14,564 nt of DNA from an uncultured bacterium. GTDB lineage: Bacteria > Verrucomicrobiota > Kiritimatiellia > CAIKKV01. Positions 1-6,991 of the stretch are shown here, piece after piece. Numbering within the stretch: position 1 is the first letter of the stretch; the number at the start of each line of letters is the position of its first letter. Both the position numbers and the translations under genes were made by a program. The notes under the pieces were generated by a model, which ran no database searches, was not told the DNA's origin, and saw only the letters and a program-made list of their open reading frames with translations. The stretch is taken from the NCBI GenBank assembly GCA_903828035.1, contig CAIKKV010000680.1:1-14564 (forward strand), read 5' to 3'.

Positions 1-3000
1 AGCATCGGCATCGCGAGCGGCAATGTCGTGGTGGCGAAAAGCGCGTTCGCAAGCACGTTCCTCGACTGGGCTAAAAAGGATCTGCACCTGAAGGGCGCCG
101 CCTCCGCGGTGATCGACGCCGGCATCCCGTCGAACTCCCCGCCGGCGGCGGATGCCGACGGCAACGCCCGCCCCTTCGGCGCCGCCTGGGATTGCGGCGC
201 CTACGAATACGGCTACGCGCCGGCCGCGGCCGACGCCACGGCTCCCAGCAAGCCGGAGGGCCTGGGCGCCATGATCATTACCGGCTATGGTGTGGATCTG
301 CACTGGACGGCGTCCACCGACAACCGCAAGGTGCTGGGGTATGACGTTTACCGCAACGGCGTGCAGGTGGGGCGGACCCGGGCGGGGACCAACTACCTGG
401 ACATCAACACCAACACCACGGCGTCCTACACCGTGCAGGCGTTCGATCACTCGGACAACAAGTCGCTCCTCAGCGACCCGGTCAGCGGCACGCCCCCGGA
501 CCCGGACACGCAGGCGCCCACCACCCCCTCGAACGTCGTGGCGCAGGCGATATCCACCCATTCCATCCGGGTCGCGTGGCGGGCCTCGTCGGACAACTGG
601 GGCGTGGCGGGCTACCAGGTGTTCCGGAACGGCGGGCTCGCCGGTACGGCGACCGGGACGAATTATACGGACGCGGGCCTCTCCGCCTCGACGCTGTATA
701 GCTACGCCGTCAGGGCCTATGACGCGGCGACCAACCTTTCCGCCCTCAGCGACACGGCCAGCGCCACGACCTTTGCGCCGGACCTGACGCCGCCGTCCGC
801 GCCATCGAACGTGGTGGCGGCGGCCCAGTCGACCCAGTCCATTCGGCTCACCTGGTTTCCCGCAACGGACAATGTGGGGGTGACGGCGTACGACGTGTAC
901 CGCGATGGCAGCAACGTGACCACCGTGGCCGGAACGAATTACCTGGATACGGGCCTGACGCCCTCGACCCTGTACAGCTATACGGTCATGGCGACGGATG
1001 CGGCGACCAACCACTCCGCGTTAAGCACGGCCGCCAGCGCCACGACGTTCGATCCGGATATCAGCGCGCCGTCGGTTCCATCGAACCTTGTGGCGACCGC
1101 GGCCTCGAGCGGCTCCATCCTGCTTCAGTGGTCGGCCTCGGCGGACAACCGCGGCGTGGCGCGGTACAACATTTACCGGGACGGCGCGGTGGTGGACTCG
1201 GTGACCACCACGAACACGCTGGACACGGGACTGAATGCCTCGACGTTGTACCGGTATAACGTATCGGCCGTCGATGAGGCGGGCAACGAATCGGCGACCA
1301 GCGCCGTGGCGAGCGCGACCACGCGGGATCCCCTGCCGCTGCTGGTGGGGGAGTCATTTGAATATGCGGCCGGAAGCAACTTGAACGGCCTCAATGGCGG
1401 CACGGGCTGGGGGGGCGCGTGGGTCGTCGGGTACAACAGCCTCTATCCGGCCACGATCGAGTCCGGCAGTCTCGCCTATGCGGGAATGGGCGCGAGCGGC
1501 CATTCCATGAAGTTCTGGACCAAGGGCAACGGCACGGTCTACGAGAACCTGGACCGCAGCTTCGAGACGCTGGTGGCCGATGGGGGGCAGACGATTTGGA
1601 TTGGAGTGGTGATGGCCCTCTGCAACTCCAAGGCGGCGGCCGCGTGGTCGTTCACCGGCTTGACGACTGATGCGGCAGGCGCCTCCAATGCGACGCTGTT
1701 CGCGACAGCGGCGGATAGCGTGCCGACGCCATTCAAGTTCGGCGCTACCACGCTGTTCACGGGCGACACGAATTTCACGCCGCACCTGGTGCTGATGAAA
1801 ATGGCGATGTCGGGCGATGCGAACCCCGAGACCCTAACGGCGTATGTGGATCCCAACCTGGCCGCCGATTCCGCCACGTGGACGGGGGTGTCGAAAAGCA
1901 ACCTCTACGCGAACGGAGGATTGATTGGCTTTAATTATCGCGGCGGTCGCGCCAGCACCGCCACGACGAATGAGGACATCCGCATGGACGAGTTCCGCAT
2001 CGGCTCGACGTGGATGGCGGCGGCGGGGCTGTCTGAAGCGCCGACGAACAACCCGCCCACGCCGGATGGCGAGGCGCCCACGATTCCGCAGAACCTCGCG
2101 GCCACCGCGCTTTCCTCCAGTTCGATCGGACTTACCTGGAATGCCTCGACCGACAATGTGGGTGTCGCCGGCTACGAGGTCTATCGCGGAGCCTCGAAGG
2201 TGGCCAGTCCGGCGACGACCAACTATACGGACACGGGGCTGGCCGCCTCCACGGCGTACAGCTACACCGTGAAGGCGCGCGATGCCACGGGTAACGTCTC
2301 GGCGGCGAGCGCGAGCGCCGGCGCGACGACGCTGGCGGCGGCGGTTGTCTCGGGGGCGTTGGTGGAAGAGACATTCAATAGTTACACGACAAGCGTTGCC
2401 ATTAATGGCCTGAGTGGCGGCATAGGTTGGACCGCAAACTGGGTCGCCAACCGGCCCAATACGGTCACCACCATCGCGGCCGGCAACATTGACGGGATAG
2501 GGACCGGAAACAAGATGTCATTTGGGATGAGCAGCACCACACCGCAAAATAGCAGATCGTTTGGGCCTTATACCGTATCCAACGATACGACGTATTGGCT
2601 GGCGTTCGCCATGCAGTCCGATGGAATCAAGAATTCTCCGCAGACCCTCACCCTGAATGGCGCCACGGGCACACTGATCACCATGAACGCAGCCACAGCG
2701 GGCGCCGCGCCTTACTATCAGTTCTTCGGCACGACGGTTGTTGCCGCCACAAAAAATGTTCAACTTTTCGTCATTAAAATTGAGTATGCGGCAGGCAGCG
2801 AAATGTTGACATGTTATGTCAACCCCGATCTGAACGCGGATGCGGGAACATGGTTGCCGGCAACTGCGGCTAACATCCAAACCGTTGCCGCCATCACCGG
2901 AATCACTCTCCGGGGCAATAACAACACGGGTGCGTATTTGATGTATCTCGATAATATCCGCCTTGCCACCACCTGGCAGGCGGCGGTCGGGCAGGCGGCG

Positions 3001-3396
3001 GGCGCGGGCAATCCGGACGTGAATGGAAACGGCATGCCGGATGTGTGGGAGACGGCCCACTTCGGCGGCACCAACCGTCCGTCTGGCGGCTCGGGAGATG
3101 ATTTCGACCATGACGGGCTCAGCAATCTGCAGGAGTATTGGGCGGGGACGGATCCCACGAACGACGCCTCCGTGCTGCGCATGATGCAGCTGGACCGGTC
3201 CGGCGCCGGGGGGCTGGTGCTCCAGTGGCAGAGCGTGTCGGGCAAGACCTATGCGATCCAGTCTTCCACGAACCTGGCTGTCGGTTTCAGGAACACGGCT
3301 GAGTCGAACTTGACGGCCGCCGGCGGCACGATGTGCCGGACGGTTTCGGTGGAGCAGGCGACCGCTGGATTTTACCGGGTGATCGTCAAGCCGTAA
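1..3396 (+). CDS. Large secreted modular protein (beta-helix tail, FN3 repeats, LamG-like modules, C-terminal calcium-loop module), 5' partial
   Basis: The frame is open to the left edge, so the true start and any signal peptide lie outside; residues below count from the GTG at 28. Residues about 1-65 look like the end of a right-handed beta-helix protein: a segment with AVIDAG followed by DADGNARP and a terminal DCGAYEYG. Four FN3 modules follow (about 71-155, 161-249, 254-341, 347-433), each with a TDN-type turn, a YxVYRNG-type strand and a YSYTV strand. Next come a LamG/ConA-like jelly roll (about 439-668), a fifth FN3 (683-768) and a second LamG-like module (775-988). The end carries two acidic loops, DVNGNGMPD (D997) and DDFDHDG (1024-1030), resembling thrombospondin type 3 or EF-hand loops, then a short beta domain. 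No catalytic motif is visible in the part present. It probably acts outside the cell or on its surface in glycan binding; any enzymatic part would be upstream. The next gene starts 30 bp on and may share its transcript. Confidence 0.85.
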   Translation, partial: SIGIASGNVVVAKSAFASTFLDWAKKDLHLKGAASAVIDAGIPSNSPPAADADGNARPFGAAWDCGAYEYGYAPAAADATAPSKPEGLGAMIITGYGVDLHWTASTDNRKVLGYDVYRNGVQVGRTRAGTNYLDINTNTTASYTVQAFDHSDNKSLLSDPVSGTPPDPDTQAPTTPSNVVAQAISTHSIRVAWRASSDNWGVAGYQVFRNGGLAGTATGTNYTDAGLSASTLYSYAVRAYDAATNLSALSDTASATTFAPDLTPPSAPSNVVAAAQSTQSIRLTWFPATDNVGVTAYDVYRDGSNVTTVAGTNYLDTGLTPSTLYSYTVMATDAATNHSALSTAASATTFDPDISAPSVPSNLVATAASSGSILLQWSASADNRGVARYNIYRDGAVVDSVTTTNTLDTGLNASTLYRYNVSAVDEAGNESATSAVASATTRDPLPLLVGESFEYAAGSNLNGLNGGTGWGGAWVVGYNSLYPATIESGSLAYAGMGASGHSMKFWTKGNGTVYENLDRSFETLVADGGQTIWIGVVMALCNSKAAAAWSFTGLTTDAAGASNATLFATAADSVPTPFKFGATTLFTGDTNFTPHLVLMKMAMSGDANPETLTAYVDPNLAADSATWTGVSKSNLYANGGLIGFNYRGGRASTATTNEDIRMDEFRIGSTWMAAAGLSEAPTNNPPTPDGEAPTIPQNLAATALSSSSIGLTWNASTDNVGVAGYEVYRGASKVASPATTNYTDTGLAASTAYSYTVKARDATGNVSAASASAGATTLAAAVVSGALVEETFNSYTTSVAINGLSGGIGWTANWVANRPNTVTTIAAGNIDGIGTGNKMSFGMSSTTPQNSRSFGPYTVSNDTTYWLAFAMQSDGIKNSPQTLTLNGATGTLITMNAATAGAAPYYQFFGTTVVAATKNVQLFVIKIEYAAGSEMLTCYVNPDLNADAGTWLPATAANIQTVAAITGITLRGNNNTGAYLMYLDNIRLATTWQAAVGQAAGAGNPDVNGNGMPDVWETAHFGGTNRPSGGSGDDFDHDGLSNLQEYWAGTDPTNDASVLRMMQLDRSGAGGLVLQWQSVSGKTYAIQSSTNLAVGFRNTAESNLTAAGGTMCRTVSVEQATAGFYRVIVKP
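238..1326 (+). repeat. Four consecutive FN3-coding repeats
   Basis: Four in-frame units of about 270-280 bp begin near 238, 508, 787 and 1066, each opening with a proline-rich linker (for example APTTPSN, PPSAPSN, APSVPSN). Units 2, 3 and 4 are clearly related at the DNA level, for example around the segments encoding TNYTDAGL, TNYLDTGL and TNTLDTGL followed by a YxY strand. A fifth, separated copy lies at about 2074-2331. The copies have diverged, which fits old internal duplication rather than an assembly artefact. Confidence 0.8.
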
Positions 3397-3413
3397 GACG
3401 GATTGGGAATGGC

Positions 3414-3419
3414 AAAGGA
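3414..3419 (+). promoter_or_regulatory. Shine-Dalgarno site AAAGGA deciding the GH20 start at 3427
   Basis: AAAGGA ends 7 nt before the ATG at 3427. The in-frame TTG at 3403 and ATG at 3409 lie before or inside this site and would put charged residues ahead of the signal peptide, so 3427 is the best start. Confidence 0.6.
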
Positions 3420-3426
3420 TGGTCGG

Positions 3427-5565
3427 ATGAAGATGAAGCGGATTGCAGCATTAATTTTCGCAAGTTGCCTGGCCGCCATGGCGGCGGCGGAATCGATTCC
3501 CGCCCTGGTTCCCTGGCCGCAGAAGGTGACCCTGGCCGGTCCGGCGGAACGGATATCCGTGGGACGCATCATGGCCCAGGGCGCCGCGCTTGAGCCGCTG
3601 GCCCGGGTGCTGGCCGGGGAGATTTACCTCAGCACCGCCGTGCGCGTGCCGGTGGCCATCGGGCCCGGCGGGCCGGGCGACATCGCGCTGCGGATGAGCG
3701 ACAGCGTCAAGGCGGACGAGGGCTATCGGCTGACCGCCGGGGCGTCGGGCATCACGGTGGAGGGGCGCACCTACCGCGGCGTGGCCTGGGGCACGGTGAC
3801 GCTGCTTCAGTCGATCGAAAGCGCGGACGGGGCATTGCGAATCCCCCGGCTCACCGTCGAGGATCAGCCCGTGGCGTCCTATCGCGGGCTGCTGATCGAC
3901 GTGGGCCGCCAGTGGCATCCCGTGGAGGCCATGCGCCCCCTCATCGAGATGTGCCGCCTGTACAAGATCAACTACATGCAGCTTCATCTCAACGACAACA
4001 CCGAGGGGAATGTCATGGCGTTTCCGTCCAAGGCGTTCCCGCAGCTGGCCACCGAGAGGAAGGGCAAGCCGACGACCTACACGCTGGAGGAGATCACCGG
4101 CCTCGTGAAGTATGCCGATGAGCGCGGGGTGACGCTGGTGCCGGAAGTGTCGGGGCCCGGGGCTCATGCGGGCCCGCTTCGCACGGTGTGGGGGCGCGGG
4201 AATACGATCGATGTCTGGAACGAGAAGACCTACGAGGGGCTCGCGGTCCTGTTTGGGGAAGTCGCCGCGGTCTTCAAGTCGTCTCCCTACATTCACCTGG
4301 GGGGCGATGAAGGATCCTTCGGCCATCTCGGCAAAACGCCCGAGGAGAATGCGTTCCGGGAGAAGAACGGAATCAAGACCGGGCCCTTGAATTATTACCT
4401 GAGCCGTATGGACGCGATCGTGAAGAAGAACGGCAAGAAGACGATCTGCTGGGAAGGGTTTGGAGGGGACGGCGGCGGGCTGCCGAAAGACATCGTCGTG
4501 ATGCCGTATGAGTCGCAGTTCAACCCGGCGGACAAGCTGGTGAAGCACGGGTTCAGCGTGATCAACACCGCCTGGAAGCCGCTCTATGTCGTGGGCGGCC
4601 GGAAGTGGGATCCCGCCTACATCTATGACAGCTGGAACATGTGGCTCTGGGAGCATCACGTCAACACCCGGTGCCACATCCAGCTCAAGGAGGCTGACCC
4701 CGTGATCGGCGCGCAGATCTGCGCGTGGGAGCAGCGGGCCGAGGTGGAGCTGCCCAGCACGCGCGCGCGTGTTCCTGTTTTGAGCGAGCGCACCTGGAAC
4801 CCGGCGCTGGGGAAGGCCTACGCCGACTACCTGCCGCGGGCGGCGCGGGCGGACGCCCTGCTCGACAGGGTGCTCGCCATGATCAGCCTCCGGGCGGACG
4901 GCCTGACCGGGGAGCAGGAGGGCGGCTACGAGTTTTTCGTGAAGCCCGTGACGATCACCATGAGCGCGCCGCCGATCGGGCGCATCCGCTACACGGTGGA
5001 CGGGAAGGAGCCGGATGGCCAATCCCGCGAATACAAGGGGCCGATCACGATCGGCGAGGCGGACACGCACTCCGAAAAACTCTTTTATAACCGCCGGATG
5101 GGGCGGCACATGGCGGAAGGGTATACCTGCACCCTGAATGCCCGCCTTTTCGATGAGAAGGGCAATGCGATGGGGGATGTCACCACGAGCCGGAACTTCT
5201 GGTACAAGGGCGCTGAAATTGTCGTGAAGGAAGAGGGGCTGAGCGGGGAGAAGGAGGGCGATGTCGAGAAGTTCAAGGGACCGCTCACCGTCTCGTTGTC
5301 GGCGGCGGGGCCGGGGACCATCCGCTATACGCTGAACGGCAAGGATCCCGCGGCGGCCGACGCGGCGTATGCCAAGCCGCTCCTGCTGACCCAGAAGGAT
5401 TGCAAGGTGCAGGGGATTTTGTTCAGCCGCGCCAGCAAGCGATTCGACAAGCAGGCGCCGGTGGTGATTGTGCGGGCGAAGCTGTTCGGAGCGGACGGCA
5501 AGGCCCTGCCCGGCCTCACGTTGCAGCGGACTTATTGGTATACGGGGACGGATATCGTCAAGTGA
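3427..5565 (+). CDS. Exported GH20 beta-N-acetylhexosaminidase-like enzyme with two C-terminal chitobiase-type modules
   Basis: The 712-residue protein starts with a Sec signal peptide (KMKR, then a hydrophobic stretch, likely cut after AMAAA). Residues about 24-140 match the GH20 N-terminal alpha/beta domain (LVPWPQ; EGYRL; GVAWGTVTLLQ). The TIM barrel runs from YRGLLID to about 480. The GH20 Asp-Glu pair lies in HLGGDEGSF (D294, E295), and IGAQICAWEQ matches the end of the barrel. In the family the Asp positions the substrate acetamido group and the Glu is the general acid. The usual HLTDD motif is HLNDN here (H187-N191) with a short insertion, PGH is replaced by PGAHAG (244-249), and MPYESQ stands where the paralogue at 12770 has MAWRNK. 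Specificity may therefore differ from simple hexosaminidases. Two repeats (about 496-600 and 608-710, each with an RYT-DGK/NGK motif and a WYKG/WYTG end) resemble chitobiase C-terminal domains. Periplasmic or extracellular; GH20 assignment firm, substrate unknown. Confidence 0.93.
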   Translation: MKMKRIAALIFASCLAAMAAAESIPALVPWPQKVTLAGPAERISVGRIMAQGAALEPLARVLAGEIYLSTAVRVPVAIGPGGPGDIALRMSDSVKADEGYRLTAGASGITVEGRTYRGVAWGTVTLLQSIESADGALRIPRLTVEDQPVASYRGLLIDVGRQWHPVEAMRPLIEMCRLYKINYMQLHLNDNTEGNVMAFPSKAFPQLATERKGKPTTYTLEEITGLVKYADERGVTLVPEVSGPGAHAGPLRTVWGRGNTIDVWNEKTYEGLAVLFGEVAAVFKSSPYIHLGGDEGSFGHLGKTPEENAFREKNGIKTGPLNYYLSRMDAIVKKNGKKTICWEGFGGDGGGLPKDIVVMPYESQFNPADKLVKHGFSVINTAWKPLYVVGGRKWDPAYIYDSWNMWLWEHHVNTRCHIQLKEADPVIGAQICAWEQRAEVELPSTRARVPVLSERTWNPALGKAYADYLPRAARADALLDRVLAMISLRADGLTGEQEGGYEFFVKPVTITMSAPPIGRIRYTVDGKEPDGQSREYKGPITIGEADTHSEKLFYNRRMGRHMAEGYTCTLNARLFDEKGNAMGDVTTSRNFWYKGAEIVVKEEGLSGEKEGDVEKFKGPLTVSLSAAGPGTIRYTLNGKDPAAADAAYAKPLLLTQKDCKVQGILFSRASKRFDKQAPVVIVRAKLFGADGKALPGLTLQRTYWYTGTDIVK

Positions 5566-5590
5566 CGGTGAAGACGATAATAGCTTTTTG

Positions 5591-5606
5591 CCTGGCGGCG
5601 GCCAGG
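5591..5606. repeat. Perfect inverted repeat, 6-bp stem and 4-nt loop
   Basis: CCTGGC-GGCG-GCCAGG lies 26 bp past the GH20 stop, in the gap between two convergent genes. A T-run follows it on neither strand (the T5 lies 5' of it on the plus strand), so it is not a standard intrinsic terminator, though it could block read-through or protect mRNA ends. Confidence 0.5.
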
Positions 5607-5637
5607 GGACCCTTCGGCGTGCTCAGGGCAGTCCCTT
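5605..5637. repeat. Nested intergenic palindrome related to the CCTGAGC...CGAAGG family
   Basis: On the plus strand the arms read GGGA (5606-5609), CCCT (5610-5613), an 11-nt loop, AGGG (5625-5628), a CAG bulge and TCCC (5632-5635). On the minus strand the core is CCCTGAGC-ACGC-CGAAGGG. From memory, elements of the form CCTGAGC-N-CGAAGG are scattered between genes in many environmental bacteria. The position between convergent genes fits. It may act as a bidirectional transcript end or be a passive repeat. Confidence 0.5.
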
Positions 5638-5680
5638 GCGCGCCGAAAAACGGCAGCTTCAGTCCGAGCCCATCCATGCG

Positions 5681-6874
5681 TCACGAATCCGGGGCCGGGG
5701 CTCCGCCATTCGGGAGGGGCGGGTTCGCCACGGCCTTGATCCGGTACTGGCGGGGGGAGAGGCCCGCGAGGCGTTCGAACACGAGGCGGAAGCGCTGCAG
5801 GTCGTGGAAGCCGCAGGCCTGGCTGATTTCCTTGAGCCGCATTTTTCCGGGCGTTTCCAGCAGCTGCTTGGCCCGCTCGACCCGGATTTCGCAGATATAC
5901 TGGTAGGGGGTGCGGCCGAGGTGTTCCCGGAACCGGTATTCGAGAAGCCGGCGGGAGCCGGAGGCATGATCGAGGACCTCCTGGACGCCGATGCCCTCGC
6001 CCACGTGTTCGCGGATGAAGAGGGCCGCCTTCCGGACATAGTCGTTCTCGGCGGCCAGGACATCCGTCGATCCGCGCTTCTCCACCCCCACGGGGGCGAG
6101 CACCCGCTCCATCTGGCGCGGCGCTTTGCCGGCCATCAGCTGGTCCAGCAGGGCCGCGGCCTGGTAGCCGATCTCGTGGTCCGGCCGGATCACGCTGGTC
6201 AGCTTGGGCCGGCAGTATTCGCAGGTGATCTCGTCGTTGTTCACCCCGATGATGGCCACGTCGTCGGGCACCTTGAGGCCGATTTCATGGCACGCCTCCA
6301 TGGCGGCCACGGCCCACTGGTCCGAGCAGGCCATAAGCCCGAAGGGCGGCGGGATGGTCCGCAGCCAGGCTTCGAGCTTTTTCCATTCGTCCTTGCCGCG
6401 GTCCCGTCCGTCCAGGCTGGTGGCCGAGGCGGCGGAGAGGCAGGTGTGGCCGGCCGCTTCAAGCGTGTCGGAGAAGCCCTTGCCGCGCTCCGCGGAGTAC
6501 CAGGCGGGGGCGAAGCCGTAGTAGGCGAAGCGGCTGAAGCCGCAGGCGACCAGGTGCTGGGCGGCCATCACGCCGCAGGTCCGCTCATCGACCCTCACCC
6601 GGGGCGTCCGGCTGTCCTGCAGCGAGGAGGAGAGGTTCACCAGGGGGAACCGGAGCTGTTGCACCGCCTGCGCGTTGGTGCGGTCGAGCATCGCGAAGGC
6701 GCCCTGGCCGTCCCAGTCGGCCAGCCCGGCCACGGTTGGATCGCGCAGCTCCGAGCCCAGCACGAAGGTCCAGGAGCCGTGCTCGGCCGCGTAGTCCATG
6801 ATTCCCCGGGTCAGCCGTTCAATGTAGGGAGTGCCCAGGGTGAGCACGAGGGCCACTTTTTTCCGCTTGTTCAT
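5681..6874 (-). CDS. XylR-like transcriptional regulator (LacI-type sensor plus AraC-type DNA-binding domain)
   Basis: The 397-residue cytoplasmic protein has two parts. Residues about 5-270 resemble the sugar-sensing periplasmic-binding-protein fold of LacI/XylR regulators: KKVALVLTLGTPYIERLTRGI at the start, then VDERTCGVMAAQHL, GLMACSDQWAVAAMEAC, and VPDDVAIIGVNND, a signature of that fold. There is no N-terminal LacI helix-turn-helix. Residues about 280-378 form an AraC-family DNA-binding domain with the second-helix signature EISQACGFHDLQRF and the closing GLSPRQYR. A 19-residue Pro/Ala-rich tail follows. XylR-type proteins usually activate sugar-use genes when a sugar binds the sensor. 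The gene diverges from the five-gene run at 6992 and converges on the GH20 at 3427. It probably controls one or both and itself. The ligand cannot be read from sequence; an amino sugar released by the GH20s is a guess. Confidence 0.94.
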   Translation of the reverse strand: MNKRKKVALVLTLGTPYIERLTRGIMDYAAEHGSWTFVLGSELRDPTVAGLADWDGQGAFAMLDRTNAQAVQQLRFPLVNLSSSLQDSRTPRVRVDERTCGVMAAQHLVACGFSRFAYYGFAPAWYSAERGKGFSDTLEAAGHTCLSAASATSLDGRDRGKDEWKKLEAWLRTIPPPFGLMACSDQWAVAAMEACHEIGLKVPDDVAIIGVNNDEITCEYCRPKLTSVIRPDHEIGYQAAALLDQLMAGKAPRQMERVLAPVGVEKRGSTDVLAAENDYVRKAALFIREHVGEGIGVQEVLDHASGSRRLLEYRFREHLGRTPYQYICEIRVERAKQLLETPGKMRLKEISQACGFHDLQRFRLVFERLAGLSPRQYRIKAVANPPLPNGGAPAPDS

Positions 6875-6880
6875 GCAAAA

Positions 6881-6886
6881 TCCTTT
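6881..6886 (-). promoter_or_regulatory. Shine-Dalgarno site AAAGGA of the XylR-like regulator
   Basis: On the minus strand AAAGGA stands 6 nt before the ATG at 6874, supporting that start. It is the same hexamer that precedes the GH20 at 3427. Confidence 0.65.
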
Positions 6887-6955
6887 ATGCGCAGGACGTT
6901 AACAGAGATTTTCGGGGATTGCAAAAAAAAACGTATTATTGAACTAAAATAGCTC

Positions 6956-6985
6956 TTGAACGCAACCGGCGCGGGGGCGTATTCT
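6956..6985 (+). promoter_or_regulatory. Candidate promoter giving a leaderless transcript for the gene at 6992
   Basis: TTGAAC (6956-6961), an 18-nt spacer and TATTCT (6980-6985) each match 4 of 6 consensus bases of sigma-70-type -35 and -10 boxes. The ATG at 6992 begins 7 nt after the -10 box, where transcription would be expected to start. No Shine-Dalgarno sequence lies within the normal distance of that ATG. The pattern fits leaderless translation but could be chance. Confidence 0.35.
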
Positions 6986-6991
6986 TGACCC

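Larger units (their letters stand above)
6875..6991. promoter_or_regulatory. Divergent control region between the regulator and the five-gene run
   Basis: The 117-bp gap is locally AT-rich within GC-rich DNA. It holds a GTTAAC palindrome (6898-6903), a run of nine A (6923-6931) and direct repeats TTGAAC (6939-6944), TTGAAC (6956-6961) and TTGACC (6985-6990). The first two begin 17 nt apart. AraC-family proteins commonly bind direct half-sites, so these are candidate operators. A weak minus-strand promoter (TTCAAG at 6960-6955, 16-nt spacer, TAATAC at 6938-6933) could drive the regulator. No experiment backs these calls. Confidence 0.5.

Noticed and set aside
238..1326. Tandem DNA repeat or CRISPR-like array
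   Set aside because: The periodicity is of whole in-frame FN3 domains with diverged DNA and no short identical repeats or spacers.
3403..3426. Upstream starts (TTG 3403, ATG 3409) for the first GH20
   Set aside because: They would place a charged, non-signal sequence before the Sec signal, and the AAAGGA site points to 3427.
3451..5109. Minus-strand frame of 552 codons inside the GH20 gene
   Set aside because: His/Arg/Pro-rich shadow of the GH20 coding strand with no motif; similar antisense frames occur over every GC-rich gene here (for example 7595-8965, 10285-11457, 11503-12888).
5591..5606. Hairpin as a Rho-independent terminator
   Set aside because: There is no T-run after the stem on either strand; kept only as an inverted repeat.
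5468..6952. Long plus-strand frame (494 codons) opposite the regulator gene
   Set aside because: It lies over a clear XylR-like gene on the other strand, overlaps the GH20 end, and its translation has no recognisable domain. GC-rich codon bias explains it.
6881..6991. A small gene or RNA in the divergent gap
   Set aside because: The gap is 117 bp, has no open frame with a ribosome site other than those of the two flanking genes, and shows no convincing structured RNA.
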